Below, in pieces: positions 1-6,869 of a DNA stretch of 64,000 nucleotides; the first letter of the stretch is position 1; each line of letters starts with the position of its first letter. The notes under the pieces were generated by a model. The model saw only the letters and a list, made by a program, of their open reading frames with translations. It searched no databases and was not told where the DNA came from. The translations under genes and the position numbers were made by a program. The DNA comes from an uncultured Bacteroidales bacterium (GTDB taxonomy: Bacteria; Bacteroidota; Bacteroidia; Bacteroidales; Paludibacteraceae): the NCBI GenBank assembly GCA_900316995.1, contig ONEZ01000005.1, positions 59,939 to 123,938 of the forward strand. The letters run 5' to 3'.

Positions 1-645
1 GGCGGCTATCTGACCGGCCACAAGGGCTACTGCAGCACCTTCACTCTCCTTGACAGTATCGCCCAGAACCACACCTACACGGTTGTAGTTGAATGTTGTA
101 AGGTCTGCCAGTTCTGTGATATTCTCTTTCGCATAGCCACGTGCGGCGAGCAGAACAAACAACGGAGCAAAACGTGAATCCGTGGCCCACTCTGCAAGCT
201 GCTGAGCTTTCTGAGCCGCCACAAGCACATCGCTATCCAGTCCGTCTTCAATATCAGCCTCGTATGCTGCAGCTGGCTTGTGAGCCACGGCTATAAAGCG
301 GATGCGACCGTTGGCGAGTAGAATGAGCTTCTTGGCGTAAGCGTTCTCCTTATCCACCGCATCGGACGGTTTCACACTGTCTGCCACACCCATAAGCCAA
401 AGCTCCGCACCGTCACCAGCTGCGTCATAGAACTCCTTGATATGCTTGTATGCAAATGCGTTGTTCGTGCTATTCAGACCGAGAGTCGCAAGGTCTGACA
501 TCTGATGAATAATATAGCCGTTGCCAAGCACGAATGTGTCCGACACTGCAGCTGCTGTGACTATAAGTCCGGCCACGCAGTCAGCAGAGGGAGCAACAGT
601 GCCTAAGGCACCGTTGCTGAAGTTTATCTTTACTCTTGGTAACAT
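1..645 (-). CDS. DUF2586-like phage tail sheath protein (C-terminus cut by window edge)
   Basis: This reading frame is open from the ATG at 645 to the window edge, giving 215 codons of N-terminal sequence that start MLPRVKINFSNGAL. I read it as the DUF2586 family, proposed as the contractile tail sheath of Bacteroidetes Mu-like phages. The features are an early glycine/alanine-rich stretch, a segment reading WLMGVADSVKPSDAV, and a later segment reading AARGYAKENITEL. It lies 26 bp downstream of the capsid gene on the same strand, so it is the next gene of the leftward late unit. The assignment rests on remembered family resemblance. The presence of a sheath would imply a myovirus-type tail. 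Confidence 0.7.
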   Translation of the reverse strand, partial: MLPRVKINFSNGALGTVAPSADCVAGLIVTAAAVSDTFVLGNGYIIHQMSDLATLGLNSTNNAFAYKHIKEFYDAAGDGAELWLMGVADSVKPSDAVDKENAYAKKLILLANGRIRFIAVAHKPAAAYEADIEDGLDSDVLVAAQKAQQLAEWATDSRFAPLFVLLAARGYAKENITELADLTTFNYNRVGVVLGDTVKESEGAAVALVAGQIAA

Positions 646-671
646 AATCTCTACTGGTGTTTAATGGTTAT

Positions 672-2000
672 TTACGCTTGTGAGGCCATAGCCTGGCTTA
701 CTGTAACCTCCTTGGTTACGGATGTGCCCTCAATGCCTATTGTTACAGTCGCGGTACGCGGATCTGTAGCTTCAGCATCGTATGCGTATGCTGTGGCCTG
801 CATCTTCACCTTGTTACCTGTAACGGTAAGGGTCAGCCACTCAGCTTCTGTGGTTGCTGTTACACCTGCGCCGTTGCTTGTTGCATATACGCGATTTACT
901 GCTGTGCCAGCAGCGGAGAGGGAAACAGTGTCAGCTCCTGTTATTGTAGGAGTAACCTCTGAATACACATCAGATACAATGGCACCGATGGCCTCATTTT
1001 TAAGAGGCAGGCAGATGAAGTAATGACGTAGGTTGTAACGCCACTCCTGAGTCTGTGTGTCTGGCTCGTCTACGTATGCCTTTGTCTCACCTGTAGCCTT
1101 CATCATACGTGGAGCGTAGAATGCAACGGAGGCATTGCGGTCACCACTGCCGGCTGTCTGCCCGAAGGTCTTCTTTGTCAGGTTACTTACAGTATAGAGA
1201 GGAGAATCCACAAACTCGTAGATTTCAAATCCGTACATATTAGCTATCTCACCTGTGGTTGTGTTGTTGTAACGCTGGGCGAATGTCTTGTCCTGGATAA
1301 GTAGGTCGTTTACATGCTCTGGACAAAGCACAAGAATACGTCCTGCTGTAGGAACTTTCATCTTGTCAAACTTCTCCTTCAGGGCTATAATATCATCAAC
1401 AACCATACGTCTGCGGGTTCCGTCTGCAGCACCAGTGGTTAGCAATACAGGTGTATTTGTGGTGTTGCCAGAAGGGGCGAGTGCATGTAATGCCTTGGAG
1501 TATTTAGTCTCATCAACCTTGTCACGATGGCGCTCAATCACACTGCCAATCTTATCATAGCTCAGACCTCTTGCCTCGTCATCAGTAATTTTTGTGGCTT
1601 TTGTCTGATACTTGTCCAATCCTATAGCCTTATCTGCGTCATCAAGTGTTTCAACACCCAATGGGTATGTGGTGTTATTGATAAGCACTGTTGGATCTCC
1701 ACCCAAATCTACAAACTGTATAGTGTTATTCTTTGCGACCTGTGAGTCAAATGAACGTATTTTGTTCAACCATCCAATGCTCTTTAGCGAGTTGCGGAAA
1801 GCTTTTATGGTTTCACCTGTCCAGATTTCAGTATAGAGACCTGCTCTCAGACCCTCAATCCCTAAAAATGGGGACGCCACCGCTACGGCGTTGAGCGTTA
1901 CCGCACCAATCCAAGGTGCCATTCCTACCATAGCGGAAAGAGTTCCGCCAACAAGGCAGTTTACAACAACTGCCAATAAAAGAACAATAAACTTTTTCAT
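672..2000 (-). CDS. Mu-like phage major capsid protein with C-terminal BACON-like domain
   Basis: This 442-residue protein should form the phage head shell. The start chosen is the ATG at 2000; a longer frame runs upstream to 2084 but would overlap the protease gene. The N-terminus is hydrophobic (MKKFIVLLLAVVVNCLVGG...), which is odd for a capsid protein but which I recall from this Bacteroidetes phage capsid group. It is followed by the typical segment LYTEIWTGETIKAFR and the region VDLGGDPTVLINNTTYPL. Roughly the last 80 residues look like a BACON/Ig-like beta domain, with AEWLTLTVTGNKV, RTATVTIGIEGTSV and a terminal VTVSQA. Such domains bind glycans or mucin in other Bacteroidetes proteins. 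The neighbouring prohead protease and scaffold support the capsid role. Confidence 0.82.
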   Translation of the reverse strand: MKKFIVLLLAVVVNCLVGGTLSAMVGMAPWIGAVTLNAVAVASPFLGIEGLRAGLYTEIWTGETIKAFRNSLKSIGWLNKIRSFDSQVAKNNTIQFVDLGGDPTVLINNTTYPLGVETLDDADKAIGLDKYQTKATKITDDEARGLSYDKIGSVIERHRDKVDETKYSKALHALAPSGNTTNTPVLLTTGAADGTRRRMVVDDIIALKEKFDKMKVPTAGRILVLCPEHVNDLLIQDKTFAQRYNNTTTGEIANMYGFEIYEFVDSPLYTVSNLTKKTFGQTAGSGDRNASVAFYAPRMMKATGETKAYVDEPDTQTQEWRYNLRHYFICLPLKNEAIGAIVSDVYSEVTPTITGADTVSLSAAGTAVNRVYATSNGAGVTATTEAEWLTLTVTGNKVKMQATAYAYDAEATDPRTATVTIGIEGTSVTKEVTVSQAMASQA

Positions 2001-2019
2001 GTTGTGTAATTTTTTATGG

Positions 2020-2460
2020 TTAATCTTTTGGTAAATCAATACCATACTCAGCCTTGTAAAGGCGCTTGTAGGTGTCAATATCATTCTCTCTCATTAAGGC
2101 AACCTGGTCAGCCGGAACCTCTGACAGTTTCTTGTACTCTGTAGCTCCGTTTGCGGATGCCGGGTTAATCACGTCTGAGGGTCTTACCGCTCCGCCCATA
2201 AGAGACAAGGTTTCCTTAAGCTGAGCAAGTCCAATCTTCTCGCCCATGCTTATGAACATCTGCTTTTTGTCAGCAGTGATTTTCTGAAGGCGTACAGCCT
2301 CATCTACAGCCTCTGTCAAGGCTTTCTTCTGCTGCTCTTCACGCTCTTTCTTCAGTTGCACGGCTTGTGCCGCCTGACCTTGCAGGGCTTCAATTTTTGC
2401 AAGAACCTCGTTCTCGGTGGCCGTCTCAGGCAGGCCGAGTTTAATACAAATCGCTTTCAT
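2020..2460 (-). CDS. Nested in-frame scaffold protein (internal start in protease gene)
   Basis: An internal ATG at 2460, in frame with the protease, would give a 146-residue protein starting MKAICIKLGLPETA. It is preceded by an A-rich stretch (TTAAACACATTCAAC) of the kind used for initiation in Bacteroidetes. Separate scaffold proteins made from an internal start of the protease gene are known in lambda (C/Nu3) and Mu-type phages. The product is mainly helical and charged. The internal start is inferred and not proven. Confidence 0.5.
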   Translation of the reverse strand: MKAICIKLGLPETATENEVLAKIEALQGQAAQAVQLKKEREEQQKKALTEAVDEAVRLQKITADKKQMFISMGEKIGLAQLKETLSLMGGAVRPSDVINPASANGATEYKKLSEVPADQVALMRENDIDTYKRLYKAEYGIDLPKD

Positions 2461-2988
2461 GTTGAATGTGTTTAACTGTTGTTTAATAGGGTTTATAATA
2501 TCGTTTAATACGCTATCGTTAATGTTGTCTGCCAGGCACAGCATCTTACCGGAGTGACGCAGAGCCAACGCTTCATCATTCGCTCCTATATCCACCACGC
2601 TCACCTCCACAAGCTTTGACTTGGTTACGGTTTCACGTGTCTGACCAGGTAGAAGTACTGAAGGGTCTGAACTACGCTCTTTAACATCAAGGCCAGCCGA
2701 CACCATTTTTAATATACCGGCATCCCATTTGTCCTGGATCTGTTTGGCGAACTCATCTTTTTCATCAAACACAAGCGTGCCAGTCAGACGGTCGCCGTCA
2801 ACCTGAATGTCCTTGACAGTGCCTATTGGCAGCACCTCGTTCTTTGTTCCCATATACGGACGGTTGTGCATCCAGAGCAGTATGGGATTACGTTGGTATT
2901 GACGTATGTCAATACCTGATGTCAGAACTCTGAAACCATAGCTGTTCAGGCCTGACGTGCTTATTACAACCTTTCTTTCTTTGCTCAT
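2020..2988 (-). CDS. Prohead protease with C-terminal scaffold region
   Basis: This 322-residue protein should cleave the scaffold and mature the procapsid. The N-terminal half (VVISTSGLNSYGFRVLTSGI, PILLWMHNRP, PIGTVKDIQVDGDRLTGT, SAGLDVKE) resembles the caudovirus prohead protease fold. The C-terminal half is charged and helical (LKKEREEQQKKALTEAVDEA), as expected for a scaffold. The start is set at 2988. A longer frame begins at 3006, but that ATG would lie upstream of the transcription start predicted from the -7 box at 3006-3013. The gene is first in the leftward late unit, 19 bp before the capsid gene. Confidence 0.82.
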   Translation of the reverse strand: MSKERKVVISTSGLNSYGFRVLTSGIDIRQYQRNPILLWMHNRPYMGTKNEVLPIGTVKDIQVDGDRLTGTLVFDEKDEFAKQIQDKWDAGILKMVSAGLDVKERSSDPSVLLPGQTRETVTKSKLVEVSVVDIGANDEALALRHSGKMLCLADNINDSVLNDIINPIKQQLNTFNMKAICIKLGLPETATENEVLAKIEALQGQAAQAVQLKKEREEQQKKALTEAVDEAVRLQKITADKKQMFISMGEKIGLAQLKETLSLMGGAVRPSDVINPASANGATEYKKLSEVPADQVALMRENDIDTYKRLYKAEYGIDLPKD

Positions 2989-3005
2989 TTCTCTGTTTGT
3001 TTTCA

Positions 3006-3037
3006 CAAATGTAAAGCATTGAAAAACGCATTACAAA
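3006..3037 (-). promoter_or_regulatory. Leftward late promoter
   Basis: On the minus strand a TTTG box (3034-3037) lies 20 bp upstream of TACATTTG (3006-3013). This matches the Bacteroidetes -33/-7 consensus. Transcription would begin near 3000 and read the protease, capsid and sheath genes. Confidence 0.75.
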
Positions 3038-3042
3038 TATCT

Positions 3043-3078
3043 GTACAAGGGTTGAATACTTCCGTTCAAGGTGTGTAC
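3043..3078. promoter_or_regulatory. Dyad operator between divergent late promoters
   Basis: This is a hyphenated inverted repeat, GTACA-N4-TTGAA (3043-3056) opposite TTCAA-N4-TGTAC (3065-3078). Its centre (3060.5) is almost exactly midway between the two -33 boxes. It is a plausible site for one dimeric regulator controlling both late units. Confidence 0.55.
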
Positions 3079-3084
3079 GGTTTC

Positions 3085-3115
3085 TTTGGAGCACCTTTTT
3101 AAGATGTTATTTTTG
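3085..3115 (+). promoter_or_regulatory. Rightward late promoter
   Basis: A TTTG box (3085-3088) lies 19 bp upstream of TATTTTTG (3108-3115), a near-ideal Bacteroidetes promoter. It would drive the terminase-portal-head operon starting at 3150. Confidence 0.75.
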
Positions 3116-3149
3116 TGGTGTTATAAACACAACTTCAAACAAAGAGGAC

Positions 3150-3611
3150 ATGGCAAAACAACAACAATTAGAGCAGGCGCAGCGCAAGGAGTTCGCTCGT
3201 ATGCTTTACATGCAAGGGCACACGCAGAAAGAGATAGCCGAGAAAGTTGGTGTGACACGTAACACCATAAGTGCCTGGATAAACTCCGAGAAGTGGGGCG
3301 AGCTTAAAGCGGCAAAAACCATCACAAGAAAAGAACTGGTGGCCAAGATGCTCGCTAAAATCAACGAGAAGCTTGATGCGGATGACTGGACTTCAGATGA
3401 GATGGCCAAGGCCACAGCCGCCATTGAGAAGCTGGACAAGCAGACCAATGTAGTTACAATTATCGAGGTCTTCTCAGCATACGATACGTGGCTGATTGCA
3501 CGTATGAAACTGGACCAGGAACTGACACCGGAACTGGTAAAGGTGATGAACCGTTATCAGGACATGTTTATTGGTGAGCAACTTGGCAAGACAACCGTAG
3601 AACTGAAGTAA
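3150..3611 (+). CDS. Phage terminase small subunit-like DNA-binding protein
   Basis: This 153-residue protein opens the rightward late unit, 4 bp before the large terminase gene. The N-terminus carries a clear helix-turn-helix (residues about 15-40: RMLYMQGHTQKEIAEKVGVT, then NTISAWINSEKWGEL), the usual DNA-recognition module of small terminase subunits. The rest is helical (AKMLAKINEKLDADDW) and would support oligomerisation. It should bind phage DNA and recruit the large subunit for headful packaging. The role is inferred from position plus the HTH. Confidence 0.82.
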   Translation: MAKQQQLEQAQRKEFARMLYMQGHTQKEIAEKVGVTRNTISAWINSEKWGELKAAKTITRKELVAKMLAKINEKLDADDWTSDEMAKATAAIEKLDKQTNVVTIIEVFSAYDTWLIARMKLDQELTPELVKVMNRYQDMFIGEQLGKTTVELK

Positions 3612-3615
3612 TCCT

Positions 3616-5160
3616 ATGGCGACGGTAAAGGGACAGAAAGAAGCGTACAAGCAATGGAAGCAGCTATGCCGCACCATTGAGTCAATGTCAACGGTTGATG
3701 AGCTGGAGACCGAAGCACAGCGTCTCAAACGCATTGAGCGCTGCCGTAATGATTATGCCTATTTTGTTGAGTACTACTTCCCTCACTATTGCACAGACCA
3801 GGACACAGGACTGATAATACCTTCAGCCAAATTCCATATTGCAGCAGCTACAAAAATCAAGGCCAATAGAGACTTGAGAGCCGAGTTCAGATGGGCGCGC
3901 GGTCACGCCAAATCAACCCACATGGATGTAATGATACCAATGTGGCTGAAATGTCAGAAGCGCAAGGAGATTCATGTAATGGTTCTTGTTGGCAAAAGCG
4001 AGGACAGTGCCAAGACCCTGCTTGGAGACCTTCAGGCAGAGCTTCAGTTTAACAAGCGATACATACGTGACTACGGCGTTCAGTTCAATGCCGGCAACTG
4101 GCAGGAGGGACAGTTTGTAACTGCAGATGACACTGCCTTCTTTGCTCTTGGCAGGGGGCAGTCCCCACGTGGATTGCGCTACAGGAATAACCGTCCTGAC
4201 TACATAGTTATAGATGACCTTGATGATGACGAACTCTGCCTTAATGATGCACGTGTAAACAAAATAACAGACTGGGTTAAAGAGGCTCTTTTTGGTGCGT
4301 TTGGTGCTCAGGGCGGCAGGTTCATAATGGTTGGTAACCTTATATCCAAAAACAGTGTGCTTGCCAACATAGCCAAACAGCCTGGTGTTCATACAACGCA
4401 GGTCAATGTTCTTGACAAAGAAGGGAACCCTTCATGGCCTGAGTACTGGAAGCCGGATATGATAAAAGCCAAGGCTGAGTTTATGGGTTACAGGGCATTC
4501 CAGAAGGAGTATATGAATAACCCTATAACAGAGGGTGCCGTGTTCCGCAATGACTGGATACGGTGGAAGAACCCGCTGCCACTACGTGAATATGCGGAAC
4601 TGGTGTTGTACATAGACCCATCATTCAAACCCACAACCAAGAATGACTACAAGGCGGCCAAACTGTGGGGCAAAACCAAATCAGGGGAGCTGCACCATAT
4701 AACAGCGTTCTGCCGCCAGACCACGGTAAGTGAAATGGTCCGCTGGTTATATGACCTGTATGAGTGGCTTCAGCAGCATAATGCTCCAGCGCACTTCTAC
4801 ATGGAGGCAAATTTTGTCCAGGATATAATACTTGACGAGTTCCGTCGTGAGGGTGAGATAAGAGGCTACCAACTTCCAATCATTCCGGACAAACGCAAGA
4901 AGCCGGACAAGTTCCAGCGTGTTGAGGCCATCAGTCCGCTATGGGAGCGCGGGCTTGTCTTCTATAACGCACAAAAGAAGAACGACCCCGACATGCAGGC
5001 GGGTCTGGAACAGACACTCGCCTTTGAAAAAGGCATGTCCGGCCATGATGACGGTCCAGACGCAGATGAGGGAGCCATATACAAACTTCAGAAGCGCACA
5101 CGCACTGAATCATTCACGCCGCGTATAGGCAGATACACTAACTCTAAAAACATTTGGTAA
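3616..5160 (+). CDS. Phage terminase large subunit (TerL)
   Basis: This 514-residue packaging motor contains an ATPase and a nuclease. The ATPase shows a deviant Walker A (FRWARGHAKST, residues about 91-101) and a Walker B with acidic cluster (YIVIDDLDDDE, about 196-206). The C-terminal RuvC-like nuclease region begins near VLYIDPSFKP (about 335) and ends with the acidic motif GPDADEGA (about 480). Length and order match Mu-like terminases. It follows the small subunit by 4 bp and ends 1 bp before the gp36-like gene, so translation is probably coupled. It uses ATP to drive DNA into the prohead and cuts the concatemer or host-linked DNA. Confidence 0.93.
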   Translation: MATVKGQKEAYKQWKQLCRTIESMSTVDELETEAQRLKRIERCRNDYAYFVEYYFPHYCTDQDTGLIIPSAKFHIAAATKIKANRDLRAEFRWARGHAKSTHMDVMIPMWLKCQKRKEIHVMVLVGKSEDSAKTLLGDLQAELQFNKRYIRDYGVQFNAGNWQEGQFVTADDTAFFALGRGQSPRGLRYRNNRPDYIVIDDLDDDELCLNDARVNKITDWVKEALFGAFGAQGGRFIMVGNLISKNSVLANIAKQPGVHTTQVNVLDKEGNPSWPEYWKPDMIKAKAEFMGYRAFQKEYMNNPITEGAVFRNDWIRWKNPLPLREYAELVLYIDPSFKPTTKNDYKAAKLWGKTKSGELHHITAFCRQTTVSEMVRWLYDLYEWLQQHNAPAHFYMEANFVQDIILDEFRREGEIRGYQLPIIPDKRKKPDKFQRVEAISPLWERGLVFYNAQKKNDPDMQAGLEQTLAFEKGMSGHDDGPDADEGAIYKLQKRTRTESFTPRIGRYTNSKNIW

Positions 5161-5161
5161 C

Positions 5162-5584
5162 ATGAGATTCCTTACAGTAGAAGACTTCAAAACAGTGTGT
5201 GACAACGCCACACTGCAGGTTATAAACCAGTCAGACACGGAGAATATGAACCGTGCGGAGAACTACGCCATAGAAGAGATAAGCTCTTATCTGAACAGCC
5301 GATATGACACCTTTCTGGCGTTCTCTCAGACAGGGAATGGACGTAACGCCCAGCTTGTGATGATAACATGTGACGTGGCACTGTATCACCTCATATCCTG
5401 GCTGCCAAAACGCATTGGATTTGAGATACGTGAAATACGCTACAAGAGCGCAATAGCGTGGCTGCGTGACGTTCAGGCGGGCAAGTCATCGCCTGCACTG
5501 CCAATGCCTGTTGACAGCAGCGGTGACGAAGTGATAAAGCCGATTCGTTTTGGCGGTATGGAGAAAAGCAAATATGACTATTAA
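5162..5584 (+). CDS. Mu gp36-like protein (DUF1320)
   Basis: This 140-residue protein resembles Mu gp36 (DUF1320), a head-tail joining or head-completion factor. The start is MRFLTVEDFKTV. The middle reads YAIEEISSYLNSRYDTF, typical of the helical DUF1320 core, followed by LVMITCDVALYHLISWLPKR. The family normally has about 140 residues. It lies between the terminase and portal genes. A structural role is inferred from family and place. Confidence 0.82.
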   Translation: MRFLTVEDFKTVCDNATLQVINQSDTENMNRAENYAIEEISSYLNSRYDTFLAFSQTGNGRNAQLVMITCDVALYHLISWLPKRIGFEIREIRYKSAIAWLRDVQAGKSSPALPMPVDSSGDEVIKPIRFGGMEKSKYDY

Positions 5585-5595
5585 ATGACAGTACC

Positions 5596-6846
5596 ATGGA
5601 TAAAAGCAATATGACACCGGAAATGAAACGTGCTGTAAAACTCGCAAAAAAGGCAACCACCAAGAAGATGGTTGTGGATCTGCAGCAGAGAACTGAAATG
5701 CTTACCAAAAAGGACATTGGCGTGTGGCGTATGGCGTGGCAGAGAGCCATTGACGTTCAGAACCCCAACCGCAATATGCTGTATGATATATACACTGATG
5801 TGAACGTTGACATGCACATAACCGGCTGCTTAGGTCAGCGCAAGGGCTTTGCCACCAAAAAAGGCTTCAAGATAGTTGATTCCAAGGGAAAAAAGGATGA
5901 CGGCCGTACTGCTTTGTTTGAAACAGAGTGGTTTGACGAGTTTGTGTCTCTCGCACTTGACAGCCGCTATTACGGCCACTCTCTGATTGAGTTTGGCGGT
6001 GTGATAGAGGTTGAAGGGAAACTGCAGTTTGAAAGAGTGCAGCTTGTGCCTCGCCGTCATGTAATACCTGAGTATGGCGTAATAGTCAAAGATGCTAATG
6101 ACGTTCATCAGAACGGAATACCGTACCGTGAAGGGCCTATTGCATTATGGTGTATTGAGGTGGGTCAGCCATACGACCTTGGATTGTTCCTTAAATGTGC
6201 CCCGTCCGCCCTAAGCAAGAAGAACATGCTCGCATTCTGGGACTCCTTTGGTGAAATATTTGGAATGCCTATAAGAATAGCCAAGACATCAAGCTATGAT
6301 GACAAGGAGAATTCCAAGGTGGAAAGGATGCTATCTGATATGGGCGCGGCTTTCTACGGACTGTTCCCTGAAGGAACCGACATTGAGATTAAGGAGACAA
6401 CACGTGGTGATGCCTTCAATGTCTATGACAAGAGAATAGACCGCGCCAATTCAGAGCTTTCAAAAGGCCTGCTCAACCAGACAATGACCATTGACTCAGG
6501 CTCCAGCCTTAGTCAGAGTGAAGTCCACCTTGAGGTTTTTGAGAACGTCATAGCATCTGACGAGAAGCTTATACGTAACACAGTTAACAACCGCCTCATT
6601 CCGTTCATGATAAGACACGGCTTCCCTCTGGAAGGCTACCGCTTTGAGTGGGATGACACAGTGATTTATTCTCCTGAGCATATCCGTGAAGTGGAGCGTA
6701 TGTTGATTCAGGGCAATTATGAGATAGACCCCAAGTATTTTGCGGACAAGTACGGAATACCTATTACCGGCAGACGTGATGTGTCGTTGCCCAATCCGTC
6801 ACTCGTTCGTCAGCTTACAGGCGGAGATCCTGATTTTTTCGCCTAA
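5596..6846 (+). CDS. Mu-like portal protein (DUF935, gp29-like)
   Basis: This 416-residue protein should form the dodecameric portal through which DNA enters the head. It shows the DUF935 order: an early DIGVWRMAWQRAIDVQNPNR, then MHITGCLGQRKGF, RHVIPEYGVIV, a conserved AFWDSFGEIFGMPIRIAK (about 215-232), and LLNQTMTIDSGSSLSQSEVH. Its final codons GAT TTT TTC GCC TAA include a T TTT TTC slippery heptamer followed by a 9-bp hairpin. A fraction of ribosomes may therefore continue in the -1 frame into the MuF gene and make a portal-MuF fusion. The ordinary product ends at the TAA at 6844-6846. Confidence 0.92.
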   Translation: MDKSNMTPEMKRAVKLAKKATTKKMVVDLQQRTEMLTKKDIGVWRMAWQRAIDVQNPNRNMLYDIYTDVNVDMHITGCLGQRKGFATKKGFKIVDSKGKKDDGRTALFETEWFDEFVSLALDSRYYGHSLIEFGGVIEVEGKLQFERVQLVPRRHVIPEYGVIVKDANDVHQNGIPYREGPIALWCIEVGQPYDLGLFLKCAPSALSKKNMLAFWDSFGEIFGMPIRIAKTSSYDDKENSKVERMLSDMGAAFYGLFPEGTDIEIKETTRGDAFNVYDKRIDRANSELSKGLLNQTMTIDSGSSLSQSEVHLEVFENVIASDEKLIRNTVNNRLIPFMIRHGFPLEGYRFEWDDTVIYSPEHIREVERMLIQGNYEIDPKYFADKYGIPITGRRDVSLPNPSLVRQLTGGDPDFFA

Positions 6847-6869
6847 GGGCACTGCCATACGGTGGTGCC
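6834..6869 (+). promoter_or_regulatory. Candidate -1 programmed ribosomal frameshift signal
   Basis: The slippery heptamer T TTT TTC (6834-6840) is in the portal reading frame. It is followed by a 7-nt spacer containing the portal stop (TAA, 6844-6846). Then comes a hairpin with a 9-bp stem (GGCACTGCC 6848-6856, loop ATAC, GGTGGTGCC 6861-6869, two G-T pairs). The -1 frame is the MuF frame, which has no ATG/GTG/TTG start before 6960. Confidence 0.72.

Noticed and set aside
2001-2084. Upstream in-frame extension of the capsid gene to 2084
   Set aside because: It would overlap the protease gene, and the added residues read like shadow translation. The ATG at 2000 gives the family-like N-terminus.
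3071-3262. Plus-strand frame overlapping the start of the small terminase gene
   Set aside because: It begins upstream of the predicted transcription start and is out of frame with the HTH protein. Its content is Arg/His-rich shadow sequence.
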